A stretch of 64,000 bases of DNA from JACOMY01 sp046233115 (lineage in GTDB: Bacteria; Pseudomonadota; Alphaproteobacteria; Kiloniellales; JACOMY01). Shown here in pieces: positions 27,541-36,286 of the stretch. A program made the position numbers and the translations under genes. Within the stretch, counting starts at the first letter, position 1, and every line of letters begins with the position of its first letter. The notes under the pieces are model-generated. The model saw only the letters and a program-made list of their open reading frames with translations, was not told the origin of the DNA and did no database searches. The stretch is from the NCBI GenBank assembly GCA_046233115.1, contig JBJXHM010000001.1, positions 558,001-622,000 of the forward strand. The letters run 5' to 3'.

Positions 27541-27612
27541 AGCGCCCGCTCTAACCCCCTGTTTAACAAGAAAAGCGTCGTCTCAGGAGCTTCCGTCTGC
27601 TGGGTATGTGCT

Positions 27613-28695
27613 CTAGGCGTAGAGCGTGACCTCGATGCCGGTAAGCAGGACACCGGCCGGAAGAGTGACGCCAGCCCCCAGGACCAGGGTGTCGGTGCCG
27701 GCCCCGCCGTCGAAGATGTCGCCGGACGTCAGCTCGCCCTGGCTGGCCACGTTCAGCGTGTCGTCGCCCTTGCCGCCCCAGACGGTGTCGATACCGCTGC
27801 CGCCGAAGAGGAAGGCATCATCGCCCTTGTCGCCGAAGACGCTGTCGGAACCGCTGCCCCCGTAAAGGCCGCTGTCTCGCCCCTTGCCGCCATAGAGACC
27901 GTCGTCTCCCTCGTTCCCTTGGAAGACGGCATCCTTGCCGTTCCCGCCGAAGATGCGGTCGTCGCCCGCTGCTCCGAGAAAGGTGGCATCGCTGCCGAGC
28001 CCGCCGAAGAGAAGGTCCGCGCCACTGGCTGCATTGAAGCGCGTATCTGAGCCGACGCCGCCGAAGAGGATGTCGTCGCCTGACCCTCCGAGGAAGCCGA
28101 AATCGTTCCCCTTGCCGGCGTAGAGTCTGTCGTCGCCAGCGTCTCCGAAGAAGACGGAATCATCCCCCTTGCCGCCGTAAAGCCGGTCGTCACCGTCGCC
28201 GGCCAGGAAGAGCGCGTCGGGCCCCCTGCCACCGAAGAGCATGTCGTCGCCCTGGCTTCCATAGAACCAGATATCGGCACCTTTGCCGCCGTACAGCCTG
28301 TCGTCGCCGTCGTCTCCGAAGAAATCCGCGTCGTTCCCCTCGTCGCCGAAGAGGCTGTCTGCACCGCTCTGTCCCCAGAAATTGGTGTCGTTGCCGCTGC
28401 CACCGTAGAGTCGGTCCTCTCCGCTGCCACCCAGGAAGCCGGCATCGATCCCGCTTCCACCGTAGAGCCCGTCGTCGCCCTGGCTTCCGTAGAAAAGGCG
28501 ATCGTTCCCCTCGTCGCCGAAGAGACTGTCGTTGCCGGCATCTCCAAAGAGAAACGCGTCCCCCGCGCTACCGCCGAAGAGAGTGTCGTCACCGGACAAC
28601 GCCCTGATGATATCACTTCCGGTGAGACCGTAGATCGTATCGTCATACTCCGTCCCAACGAGGCTATTCGCGCCGCTTCCAAAAATAATTGCCAA
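27613..28695 (-). CDS. RTX repeat protein 4 (TTG start, 9+10 supra-repeats)
   Basis: This 360-residue RTX protein starts at TTG 28695, chosen because AGAGGGGG lies 5-6 bp upstream and the N-terminus (MAIIFGSGANSLVG) then aligns with RTX 5 (MAIIVGTSAKDSLVG). A longer frame to 28899 exists but reads like non-coding sequence. Residues 41-306 are fourteen perfect pairs of 10- and 9-residue units. Residues 316-360 form an ELTSGDIFDGG...DTLVL module that is internal in RTX 5. The protein ends at ...VTLYA and lacks the DF(V/L)WL C-terminal module of the others, so its export route is unclear. Confidence 0.88.
   Translation of the reverse strand: MAIIFGSGANSLVGTEYDDTIYGLTGSDIIRALSGDDTLFGGSAGDAFLFGDAGNDSLFGDEGNDRLFYGSQGDDGLYGGSGIDAGFLGGSGEDRLYGGSGNDTNFWGQSGADSLFGDEGNDADFFGDDGDDRLYGGKGADIWFYGSQGDDMLFGGRGPDALFLAGDGDDRLYGGKGDDSVFFGDAGDDRLYAGKGNDFGFLGGSGDDILFGGVGSDTRFNAASGADLLFGGLGSDATFLGAAGDDRIFGGNGKDAVFQGNEGDDGLYGGKGRDSGLYGGSGSDSVFGDKGDDAFLFGGSGIDTVWGGKGDDTLNVASQGELTSGDIFDGGAGTDTLVLGAGVTLPAGVLLTGIEVTLYA
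27778..28575 (-). repeat. 57-bp supra-repeat tract in RTX protein 4 (14 perfect pairs)
   Basis: This is the cleanest example of the 19-residue period: fourteen consecutive 10+9 pairs, with no irregular unit between residues 41 and 306. The 10-residue unit ends in two bulky residues (FLF, GFL, NFW, DFF, WFY, VFF), while the 9-residue unit ends LY or LF. Confidence 0.88.
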
Positions 28696-29210
28696 AATAG
28701 CCCCCTCTGATATGCCTTTCTGGCACGAAGTCGTGCGCAGGCAGCGTAATTCACCTAAAGCACAGACGCTAAACAATTTTTCGCTGAAGATCTTGTTGCT
28801 GGTAGACGATTCTATCGGGGGAATCCTCACTTCCGTTTCCTGTGCTAACTGTGCTGCCGGTGAGGGCGCTGGTCGGGCCGCAGCAGGACGAGGTGGCACC
28901 TGGACAGAGGGGAACTCTGTGGTTTGTCGAGGTCCTTCCCTATCTCTGGTTTGGAATTCGTTTGATTTTACACCTATATCTAGATAATCCGCTCCGTTGG
29001 GCGAAGGATCTGAATTGTTCTATCGATCTATCTGCAAGAAACTGATTATTTCTTGCTTTAGATCCTCATATCTCTTCGGTTTTGTGATGACCTTGCTCCA
29101 ATGCTTAATTATCGTTCGATATAATCAAACATTTCCGTGCTTTATTCTTAATATGGTGGTAATTTGCACACCAAAGAAGTGTTTAAATCACCATAAGGAG
29201 GGTTGAAATT
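28696..29210. other. Intergenic region with AT-rich segment
   Basis: This 515-bp stretch has no supported gene. Bases 28970-29200 are markedly AT-rich for this genome and contain ATATAATC (29119-29126) and TTAATATGG, so a strong promoter for the following propeller gene is plausible. It ends with AGGAGGG, an excellent ribosome site, 9 bp before ATG 29211. Confidence 0.5.
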
Positions 29211-30356
29211 ATGCCCCCACCACCTGGACCACCACAGGATTGGCTTGAAGAGCTGTTGGGCGACCACCTGCCGCCGGAGGTCTTGGCAGGCTTTCCATTC
29301 GATCTCGGTGATCCGATCGACATCGATGTGCTGGTAGGAAACTACGGCCCGAATCAGATCCTGACCAACGACGGTAGTGGCAGCTTGGCTGCTGCTGCCG
29401 CCCCGGACAGCAGCGTCGATACGGTGGACTACGCGCTGGGCGATCTGGACGGGGACGGTGACCTCGATGCCCTGGTCGCGACCTATGAAGTGGCCAATCA
29501 GATCCTGATCAACGACGGCAGCGGCAACTTCACCGTCTCAGATGTGGCCGGCGGGGTTCAGAACTGCCGCGATATTGCCTTGGGTGACCTGGACGGAGAC
29601 GGCGACCTCGATGCCTTCTTCGCCAACCAGGCGAGCAACCAGGTTCTCCTGAACGACGGCAGCGCCAGCTTCACGGCGAGCACGGCGGCCGGTGGCAGCT
29701 CCTTCAGTTTCGGCGTCGATCTGGGCGATCTGGACGGCGATGGCGACCTCGATGCCATGATCGCCAACGTCGGTACCGATCAGATCCTGACCAACGACGG
29801 CAGCGGCAGCTTCACCGCCGCCAATGCACCTGGTGGCAGCCAGGACGGGCGCGACGTCGTCTTGGGCGACCTCGACGGCGACGGAGATCTCGATGCCCTC
29901 TTCGCCAACGTCGGCGTCAACCACATCCTGACCAACGACGGCAGCGGTGGTTTCACCGCCGCCAATGCGGCGGGCGGCAGCGAGAACACCCAGGCGGTGG
30001 CTCTGGCCGACCTGGATGGAGACGGCGACCTCGACGCCTTTCTCGGCAATGTCGGGACCAATCAGATCCTGACCAACGACGGCAGCGGCGGCTTCACCGC
30101 AGCCGCTGCGCCGGGCGGAAGCTGGCAGAGCTGGGATGTGGCGCTGGGCGACCTCGACGGCGACGGCGACATCGACGTGCTGGTCGGCAACCATGGGGAG
30201 CCCAACCAGATCCTGACCAACGATGGCAGCGGCGGCTTCACCGCAGCCACCGTGGACGGCGGCAGCGCCCTCACGCAGGGCGTGGCGCTGGGCGATCTGG
30301 ACGGGGACGGCCTCTTCCCGGCGGTGGACGACAACGGGCTTCCCTATCTCGGATAG
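29211..30356 (+). CDS. FG-GAP/VCBS seven-bladed propeller protein
   Basis: This 381-residue protein has six complete blades of about 46 residues, each with the calcium loop DLDGDGDLD followed by NQILTNDGSG and GFTAA. The N-terminus (IDVLVGNYGPNQILTNDGSG, residues 37-56) supplies the second half of a blade and the C-terminus (GVALGDLDGDGLF) the first half. Together these close a seventh blade, so the ring is circularly permuted with a Velcro-type closure. No signal peptide is seen; the N-terminus is MPPPPGPPQDW. It is probably extracellular by analogy, or secreted by a non-Sec route, but neither is shown. The ribosome site is strong. Confidence 0.85.
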   Translation: MPPPPGPPQDWLEELLGDHLPPEVLAGFPFDLGDPIDIDVLVGNYGPNQILTNDGSGSLAAAAAPDSSVDTVDYALGDLDGDGDLDALVATYEVANQILINDGSGNFTVSDVAGGVQNCRDIALGDLDGDGDLDAFFANQASNQVLLNDGSASFTASTAAGGSSFSFGVDLGDLDGDGDLDAMIANVGTDQILTNDGSGSFTAANAPGGSQDGRDVVLGDLDGDGDLDALFANVGVNHILTNDGSGGFTAANAAGGSENTQAVALADLDGDGDLDAFLGNVGTNQILTNDGSGGFTAAAAPGGSWQSWDVALGDLDGDGDIDVLVGNHGEPNQILTNDGSGGFTAATVDGGSALTQGVALGDLDGDGLFPAVDDNGLPYLG

Positions 30357-30504
30357 GGGCTGCCGGTCGCGCGGGGGCCCCGGTCCGGCCAGGCCGAGAT
30401 TTCCGCTCGCTCACCCGGCCCAGGCGCGCCTATTGTTGACCTCCTCCTTGCGGGCGGATCCACTCGCTGGGTCCTGTCTGCTGCATTGTCTGTGGGAAGG
30501 TCGT

Positions 30505-31434
30505 ATGGAAAGTCGCTTCATCCTCGATGACGAGCGGGCGGGATCGGTGCATGCGGTCACCCTGGTCGAGACCGCCGAGGGCCTGCTGGCCACCTGGTTC
30601 GGCGGCCTGCACGAGGGTGCCTCCGACACCACTGTGTGGCTCGCCCGCTTCAGGAAGAATGCCTGGGGCGAGCAGCGCAACCTGCTGAGCGGCGCTGCCG
30701 CCGAGGCGGAGGCCTGCTGGAACCCCGTGCTCTGCCGTGTCGGCAAGCGGATTCTGCTGTTCTATCGCGTTGGGCCGGACCCGCGTACCTGGACCTCCAA
30801 GCTTGCCGTCTCCGATGACGAGGGGGCGACCTGGCAGGCGGCGCGGCCCTTGCCTGACGGTTACCTCGGTCCGATCAAGAACAAGCCGCTGGAACTCGAG
30901 GACGGCGTTCTGCTCTGTCCCTCCAGCATCGAGCTACCGAAGTGGGATGCCCATGTCGAAGGCTATGCGCCGGACCAGGACCGCTGGCTCTTCAAGGCGC
31001 CGATGGCGGACCCGGAGGAGCTCTGGCCGATCCAGCCGACCCTGCTGCCCTGGTCCGGGACGCGGATCCAGGCGCTCTGCCGCAGCGGCGCCCGCGTCGT
31101 GGCCGAGAGCTGGTCGGAGGATGCAGGGCTGAGCTGGTCGGCGCTGAAGCCGACGGCACTCGCCAACCCTAACAGCGCGATCGACGGCCTGATCCTGGCC
31201 GACGGGCGCGCGGCCCTGGTGCTCAATCCCTTGAGCCAGGCGCGCACGCCGCTGATGCTCCTGCTGTCCGACGACGGCCGGCGCTGGCGCCCCGGTCCGC
31301 TGCTGGAGCAGGAGGTCGGCGAGTTCTCCTATCCGGCGATCATCCAGGCCACCGACGGGCTGATCCATGTCGCCTACACCTACAACCGCCGCCGTATCCG
31401 CCACGTCACTCTGACTCCCGAGGAGCTGGAGTAG
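30505..31434 (+). CDS. Sialidase-like (BNR repeat, COG4692) protein
   Basis: This 309-residue protein has a five- or six-bladed propeller with an Asp-box SDDEGATW around residue 100 and a second SEDAGLSW near 215. The N-terminal ESRFILDDERAGSVHAVTLVETAEGLLATWFGGLHEGASDTTVWLAR is typical of COG4692 predicted neuraminidases. No signal peptide is visible, so it is likely cytoplasmic or loosely exported. The start at ATG 30505 has GGGAAGG upstream. True sialidase activity is not certain, since many members act on other glycans. It follows the propeller gene by 148 bp. Confidence 0.85.
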   Translation: MESRFILDDERAGSVHAVTLVETAEGLLATWFGGLHEGASDTTVWLARFRKNAWGEQRNLLSGAAAEAEACWNPVLCRVGKRILLFYRVGPDPRTWTSKLAVSDDEGATWQAARPLPDGYLGPIKNKPLELEDGVLLCPSSIELPKWDAHVEGYAPDQDRWLFKAPMADPEELWPIQPTLLPWSGTRIQALCRSGARVVAESWSEDAGLSWSALKPTALANPNSAIDGLILADGRAALVLNPLSQARTPLMLLLSDDGRRWRPGPLLEQEVGEFSYPAIIQATDGLIHVAYTYNRRRIRHVTLTPEELE

Positions 31435-31447
31435 CGCGGCTCACGGC

Positions 31448-32479
31448 TCAAGGCTCAAGGGATCGAAGGGTCTCGATACGCTCGCTCATCGGCGGGTGCG
31501 CGGCCCAGAGGCTGTCACGGTCGCAGGAGGGACCGCAGTGGCGTCCCAGCTTGGTCATGACCGCGATGAAGGGCTCGACCTCCATGCCGGCCTTACGCAG
31601 CACGACCACGGCCCGGCGGTCGGCCTCGGCCTCGAAGCTGCGGCTGTAGGCCTGGCCCGCGGTCAAGGCGGCCAGCGAACCGGCCTCGCTGATCAGGCTA
31701 CCGCTGTCGGCGAATACGATGTTGGCCAGCAGCACCCAGCCACCAAAGCGTAGCGCCTTCCTCAGGTCGTGGCGCGCCTCGATGTGGGCTATCTCGTGTG
31801 CCAGCACGCCCGCCAGCTCTTCATCGCTACTGGCCAATCCCACCATCCCGTCGGTGGCCAGCACCGGACCGCCCGGCAGCGCCAGCGCGTTGGCGCCGAT
31901 GAGGTCCGAGGAGACCAGGTAGAGGTCGGGCCGGTAGTCGAGGTCGCTGGCGGCGAGCAGGCGATCGTAGACGACCCGGATCGCGTCCTGCCGTTCGGCC
32001 GGCAGGGTGGTCTCGTGCAGGAAGAGGCCTCGAGATTGTTGGTAGGCGGTCTCCCCGATCTGCCGTTCCCAGCTCGTGGGGATCAGATTTGCTGCCAGGT
32101 CGGCCGCCACCGGCAAGGCGGCGCGCAGCAGGACGCTGGCGGCCACCAGCAACACCGCGAAGATTGCCAGCCGCTTGAGGGTGAGCCGCTCCCAGAGGTG
32201 GAGGCGTGAGGGGCGTCGGCCCAGGTACCGCAGCAGGCGGTCCATGCCCTCGTCGTCGCGGGTGACGAAGCGGCGCTGGTCGGTGAGCGTCGCTTGGCGC
32301 GGCACCCCGGCGATGCGAGAGGTGACCTCGCGCAGCGTGACGACCTCACTGCCGCCGTCCTCGCCTTCGGTTCTGAGCAGCAGCCGCTCACCGTCGGCGC
32401 AGAGGCTGGCGGGCCGGCTGGTGGCCCGGCCGGCCGCGAAGACCTCTCCCGCCATCGTGATTCCGGTCGGTGCGGTCAT
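31448..32479 (-). CDS. M48 family metalloprotease
   Basis: This 343-residue protein has an N-terminal cytoplasmic region (about 1-100), one membrane helix (about 103-125) and a periplasmic M48 domain with the zinc motif HEIAH (residues 228-232). The third ligand is probably in SFEAEADRRAV, and the domain ends AAHPPMSERIETL. The start at 32479 places it 22 bp after the DUF898 gene. M48 peptidases paired with DUF898 membrane proteins are common and probably work together in envelope quality control, though this is inference. Confidence 0.92.
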   Translation of the reverse strand: MTAPTGITMAGEVFAAGRATSRPASLCADGERLLLRTEGEDGGSEVVTLREVTSRIAGVPRQATLTDQRRFVTRDDEGMDRLLRYLGRRPSRLHLWERLTLKRLAIFAVLLVAASVLLRAALPVAADLAANLIPTSWERQIGETAYQQSRGLFLHETTLPAERQDAIRVVYDRLLAASDLDYRPDLYLVSSDLIGANALALPGGPVLATDGMVGLASSDEELAGVLAHEIAHIEARHDLRKALRFGGWVLLANIVFADSGSLISEAGSLAALTAGQAYSRSFEAEADRRAVVVLRKAGMEVEPFIAVMTKLGRHCGPSCDRDSLWAAHPPMSERIETLRSLEP

Positions 32480-32501
32480 CGGTGCTGTGCCGGTGCGTGG
32501 G

Positions 32502-33623
32502 TCACAGGCCGAACTCGAAGCCCTCCAGTTCCGCGAACTCGCTGGAATAGACATCGCCTCTGGCGGCCTCCGTATCCACGAAGCTGTCGAGCGCGCCGCC
32601 CGGATAGGCGACGATCGCTGCGGCCTGTATACGCCAGAGCCGGACCTTGGCCCAGGGATAGGCCAGGCCCAGGGTGAAGACGATGGTCAGGAAGTTGGTG
32701 ATCGTGAGGGTCAGCAGATCGCTGGGGTACAGGTTCGAGGCGAAGCGGTGTCCACCCTCCAAGGTCATCCCGTTGATCATGGCCCAGCGACAGCCTGCGG
32801 CATAGAAGGTTGGAATGGCGAAGATCGGAACGATGAACGCAAGAGGAAGCAGCATCGTCTTATCGAAAATCACGAGCTTCGATCCTATTCTGATCGCTTG
32901 CTGGTCAAGGAGCACTTGTGACAGCAAAAACAGAATCAGAGCACCAATGACGATGGTTCCGAGGGACCCCAGCAACGCGACCAAGAGGATGCGAAAGAAG
33001 GGGCCCACGGTCAAAGCGGCGGAGAAACGCGCGCTGCCGAAATCAAGATTGCTGGCCATGTAGGCGCGTATGGCCCGGCTGGCGAAAGGCAGCAGCACGC
33101 CGAGCGATAGGACCGCGACCAGGGGCCAGACGATGTAGATCATGCAGACGCCGCCGTAGGTGCCGCGCCAGTGGAAACGCACGTTCCGCCAGAGCGTCAC
33201 CCGTGCGCGGAACCGCATCGAGCGACAGACCAGCCAGGGTAGGAAGGCCAGCAGCGGCAGCCAGAGCAGGCCACGGGCCTCCGGGATCATCTGGTTGATC
33301 GCGCTGAGGATCAGGATCGCGACGACGGCGATCAGCCGCCCCTTGAGAATGGTCGTGGGCTTGGCCGTGTAGTCGAAGGCGTGGCCGTCGAGGCTGGTGT
33401 TGCCGTAGAAATAGCGTCGCGTCCGCACCGCTGCCCAGGCCGAGTAGATGCCCAGGGTCAGGACCGTGAGCGCGATGTTCGACAGCCAGATGCCGAAGTA
33501 TTCGCTGCCCCTCCCGGTGAAGCGCATGGGTACAGGCGGGTTGGCCGGCGCCTCCGTCTTCTCGCCGGAACCCGCACCGAACGTCGGCTCCAGTCTTTCT
33601 CCCGAGCCGTAGCGGTCAGTCAT
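32502..33623 (-). CDS. DUF898 (YjgN-like) membrane protein
   Basis: This 373-residue polytopic membrane protein has about eight helices. The DUF898 hallmarks are FTGRGSEYFGIWLSNIALTVLTLGIYSAWAAVRTRRYFYGNT near residue 35, the middle FHWRGTYGG segment, and the late repeat TLTITNFLTIVFTLGLAYPWAKVRLWR. An acidic Pro-rich N-terminal tail precedes the membrane part. The role is unknown. It is the first gene of a two-gene unit with the M48 protease. Confidence 0.92.
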   Translation of the reverse strand: MTDRYGSGERLEPTFGAGSGEKTEAPANPPVPMRFTGRGSEYFGIWLSNIALTVLTLGIYSAWAAVRTRRYFYGNTSLDGHAFDYTAKPTTILKGRLIAVVAILILSAINQMIPEARGLLWLPLLAFLPWLVCRSMRFRARVTLWRNVRFHWRGTYGGVCMIYIVWPLVAVLSLGVLLPFASRAIRAYMASNLDFGSARFSAALTVGPFFRILLVALLGSLGTIVIGALILFLLSQVLLDQQAIRIGSKLVIFDKTMLLPLAFIVPIFAIPTFYAAGCRWAMINGMTLEGGHRFASNLYPSDLLTLTITNFLTIVFTLGLAYPWAKVRLWRIQAAAIVAYPGGALDSFVDTEAARGDVYSSEFAELEGFEFGL

Positions 33624-33720
33624 CTTGTCCCCTCTCGCAAGCGATTCCTGTCGCCACCTCTACCCTCTTAGCCGGGTGGGGCAGAGATGCCAATCAGCGA
33701 TTGCGGGAGTGGGAGGATCC

Positions 33721-35124
33721 TCAGCCGGTCGGTCGCATGCGGTGCCAGTCGGTGGCCTGCTGGTAGGCGTGGCCGGCATTCAGCACGCTCAGCTCGTCGA
33801 AGGCGCGGCCGGCGAACTGCAGGCTGACCGGCAGGCCGTCGGCGAAGCCGCAGGGCACCACCAGTGCCGGCAGGCCGGTCATGTCGAAGGGCTCGGTGTT
33901 GCGCAGGATGGCGCTGAACACGGCCTCCTCTTGGCCGCGGATCTCCACCGTCTCGGCGCCGATCGGGCTCGCGGTCATGGCGATGCCGGGGGTGGCGAGC
34001 AGGTCGACCTCTGAGAGAACCGCCGCCATCTCCCGGCCCAGCAGGGTGCGGAAGCGCTGGGCGTGCAGGTAGTCCTTGGCCAGAAGCTGGTCGCCCAGCT
34101 CCAGGAAGATACGCACCTGCTCGGTATAGAGATCGGCACGGTCGGCCAGGCTGTCGTCGTGGTAGGCGGTGGCTTCGGCCAGGTAGATCGCCATGGCCGC
34201 GCCCGGGGAATAGTCGATCGAGGGGATCTCCACCTCGACCAGCTCGGCGCCGAGCCCCTCCAGGACGGTCAGCGCCTCCTCGACCACGCCGACCACCCCG
34301 GCCTGCGCCTTGTCGAAGAAGAAGGCGCGGGGCAGGCCGATCCTGACCCCGGCGAGACTGCCGGTCAGCCCGGCGTGATAGGCCGGCACCGGACGGTCGG
34401 CACTGGCGGCGTCGCGCGGATCGGGGCCGGCGATCGCATCCAGGATCAGCGCTGCGTCCTCGGCGCTGCGGCTGAGCGGACCGGCGTGGTCCATCGACCA
34501 GCAGAGCGGCAGGATGCCGGCACGGCTGACCCGGCCGTAGGTCGGCTTGAGGCCGGTCAGGCCGCAGCAGGCCGCCGGCATGCGGATGGAGCCGCCGGTG
34601 TCGCTGCCGCTGGCCACCGGCAGCAGCCCGCCGGCAACTGCCGCCGCCGAGCCGCCGCTGGAGCCGCCGGAGATACGGCTGACGTCCCAGGGATTGCGCG
34701 AGGGGCCGAAGGCCGAATGCTCGCCGGTGGGGCCATAGGCAAACTCGTGGGTGTTGAGCTTGCCCAGCATCACCATGCCGGCGTCGGCGAGCTGGCGCAC
34801 CACCGTGGCGTCCTCGTCCGGCACCCAGTCCTCCAACAGCCTGGAGCCGCCGGTGGTGCGGATCCCGGCGGTGGCGTAGAGGTCCTTGTGTCCGATCGGC
34901 AGACCGTGCAGCGGCCCCCTGATCCGGCCGGCCATGATCTCCTGCTCGGCGGTGCGGGCCTGGTCCATGGCGGTCTCGGCGGTGACCGTGACGAAGGCGT
35001 TCAGTCGCTCGTTGTCGCGCGCGATCGCCTCCAGGAAAGCGCTGGCGATCTCAACCGGAGAGAGCGTCTTCTGGCCGACCGCCGCGGACAGCGCGGCCAG
35101 GTCCATCTCGGTGATGGCGGTCAT
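33721..35124 (-). CDS. Amidase signature family hydrolase (AtzE/GatA-like)
   Basis: This 467-residue amidase has a complete Ser-Ser-Lys triad: Lys80 (PIGHKDLY), Ser155 in ISGGSSGGSAAA and Ser179 in SGSDTGGSIRMPA, the same spacing as GatA. It hydrolyses an amide, but the substrate is unknown. No gatB is present, so it is unlikely to be the tRNA amidotransferase subunit. It overlaps by 4 bp a small GatC-like gene upstream, as in AtzE-AtzG type biuret or carboxybiuret hydrolases. Confidence 0.9.
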   Translation of the reverse strand: MTAITEMDLAALSAAVGQKTLSPVEIASAFLEAIARDNERLNAFVTVTAETAMDQARTAEQEIMAGRIRGPLHGLPIGHKDLYATAGIRTTGGSRLLEDWVPDEDATVVRQLADAGMVMLGKLNTHEFAYGPTGEHSAFGPSRNPWDVSRISGGSSGGSAAAVAGGLLPVASGSDTGGSIRMPAACCGLTGLKPTYGRVSRAGILPLCWSMDHAGPLSRSAEDAALILDAIAGPDPRDAASADRPVPAYHAGLTGSLAGVRIGLPRAFFFDKAQAGVVGVVEEALTVLEGLGAELVEVEIPSIDYSPGAAMAIYLAEATAYHDDSLADRADLYTEQVRIFLELGDQLLAKDYLHAQRFRTLLGREMAAVLSEVDLLATPGIAMTASPIGAETVEIRGQEEAVFSAILRNTEPFDMTGLPALVVPCGFADGLPVSLQFAGRAFDELSVLNAGHAYQQATDWHRMRPTG

Positions 35125-35327
35125 CGCTTGGCGACCTCGATCGGCTGGAAGACGGTCGCGGGCTCCAGATCCTTGAGCGGCAGGCTGCGCAGGGCATCGA
35201 TCTGCTGCAGTAGGCCCTCCATGATGGCGGCGTAGGTCTCGGCGCGTTCCGCAGCCAGCGGATGGGCCGCATTCTCGCGGGCCACGGCGGTCAGGGTCGC
35301 CGCGGTAATGGGCTCTCTCTTGCGCAT
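35121..35327 (-). CDS. AtzG/GatC-like small amidase partner
   Basis: This 68-residue all-helical protein has a RAETYAAIMEGLLQQIDALRSLPL helix and ends DLEPATVFQPIE, the pattern of AtzG-like (DUF4089) subunits that wrap around an AtzE-type amidase as GatC does around GatA. ATG 35327 is taken because the MRKREPITAATL opening is compact. An ATGA overlap with the amidase gene implies coupled synthesis of the two subunits. Confidence 0.75.
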   Translation of the reverse strand: MRKREPITAATLTAVARENAAHPLAAERAETYAAIMEGLLQQIDALRSLPLKDLEPATVFQPIEVAKR

Positions 35328-35437
35328 GGGCTGAAGCTCCTTGGCATCTTTGCGCGCTAGCATGCGGAAATTAGCGGCCTTTGACTAGCCCGGAAGGCAG
35401 CTAGCGTAGCACAGGTCTTTGCGCGCAGTTCGGGTTA

Positions 35438-35466
35438 TTGACACTCATTCGCAGGATGCCTACCTT
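35438..35466 (+). promoter_or_regulatory. Candidate sigma-70 promoter of bfd with iron-box-like half-site
   Basis: TTGACA (35438-35443) is followed after 17 bp by TACCTT, placing the start of transcription about 27 bp before bfd. The overlapping word CTCATTCGCAGG resembles CTCATTTGCAGG upstream of the imelysin operon (37343-37354) and half of a classic Fur box, so iron control is plausible. Confidence 0.5.
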
Positions 35467-35499
35467 CAGCACAGATCAGGAGAGCGAGACCGACGCCCC

Positions 35500-35682
35500 A
35501 TGTTCGTGTGCATCTGCAACGCCTATCGAAGCAGCGATATCATTGCCGCCGCACGGGCCGGACAGGATGATGCCGAGGAGATCTATCACGATCTCGGCGG
35601 CGGTCCCGTCTGCAGGCAATGTTTGGACGAAGCCCAGGCCCTGGTCGACCGCGAGCGCGCCGCCCTGGTCGGGGTCGGCTAG
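35500..35682 (+). CDS. bfd: Bacterioferritin-associated ferredoxin
   Basis: This 60-residue Bfd-type [2Fe-2S] protein has ligands CIC near the N-terminus (MFVCICNAYRSSDI) and CRQC in GGGPVCRQCLDEAQ. Bfd binds bacterioferritin and reduces its iron core to release Fe2+. ATG 35500 is the family start; the longer upstream reading is not supported. It is convergent with bfr, tail to tail, 99 bp apart, so partners are neighbours but separately transcribed. A candidate promoter lies at 35438. Confidence 0.9.
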   Translation: MFVCICNAYRSSDIIAAARAGQDDAEEIYHDLGGGPVCRQCLDEAQALVDRERAALVGVG

Positions 35683-35781
35683 GCGGAGTTCCGCGCAGGC
35701 CGGATGGCCGCGCGACTCCACCCGGCCCGCCTGCCAGCCGGCCCGAAACCAGATCCTCGATGGTAGGCGAGCGGAAGTCGA

Positions 35782-36261
35782 TCAGTCCTCGGCCGGCTTG
35801 CTCTGGAGCTGGATGTAGTTCTCCATGCCCATGCGGCCGATCTGTTCCAGTTGCGTCTCCAGGAAGTCGACGTGTTCTTCCTCGCTTTCGAGGATCTCGC
35901 GCAGGATGTGGCGGGTAACGTAGTCCTCGAGCGCCTCGCACTCCTTGATCGCGGCGCGCAAGTCCGGGATGGCCTCCAGCTCCAAGGCCAGATCGCACTC
36001 CAGGATTTCCTTGGTGTTCTCGCCGATCCGCAGCTTGCCCAGGTCCTGCAGGTTGGGCAGCCCCTCGAGGAAGAGAATGCGCTCGATCAGGCTGTCGGCG
36101 TGCTTCATCTCGTCGATGGATTCTTCGTACTCGTAGTGCCCGAGGCGCTCGATTCCCCAGTTGTTCAGCATGCGGCTGTGCAGGAAGTACTGGTTGATCG
36201 CGGTCAGCTCGTTCTTGAGGATCTTGTTCAGGTGCTTGATGACCCGCTTGTCGCCTTTCAT
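35782..36261 (-). CDS. bfr: Bacterioferritin
   Basis: This 159-residue ferritin-like four-helix protein has the heme ligand Met52 (DEMKHAD) and ferroxidase ligands Glu18, Glu51, His54, a Glu in CDLALELEAI and the late ESEEEHVDFLE motif. It forms a 24-mer cage that oxidises and stores iron, with heme b at subunit interfaces. It ends SKPAED. Its ferredoxin partner is convergent downstream, and a metal-ion exporter gene lies just upstream on the same strand (25-bp gap). Confidence 0.97.
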   Translation of the reverse strand: MKGDKRVIKHLNKILKNELTAINQYFLHSRMLNNWGIERLGHYEYEESIDEMKHADSLIERILFLEGLPNLQDLGKLRIGENTKEILECDLALELEAIPDLRAAIKECEALEDYVTRHILREILESEEEHVDFLETQLEQIGRMGMENYIQLQSKPAED

Positions 36262-36286
36262 GTCGGTCTCCCTCGCCTTGGCTGGG

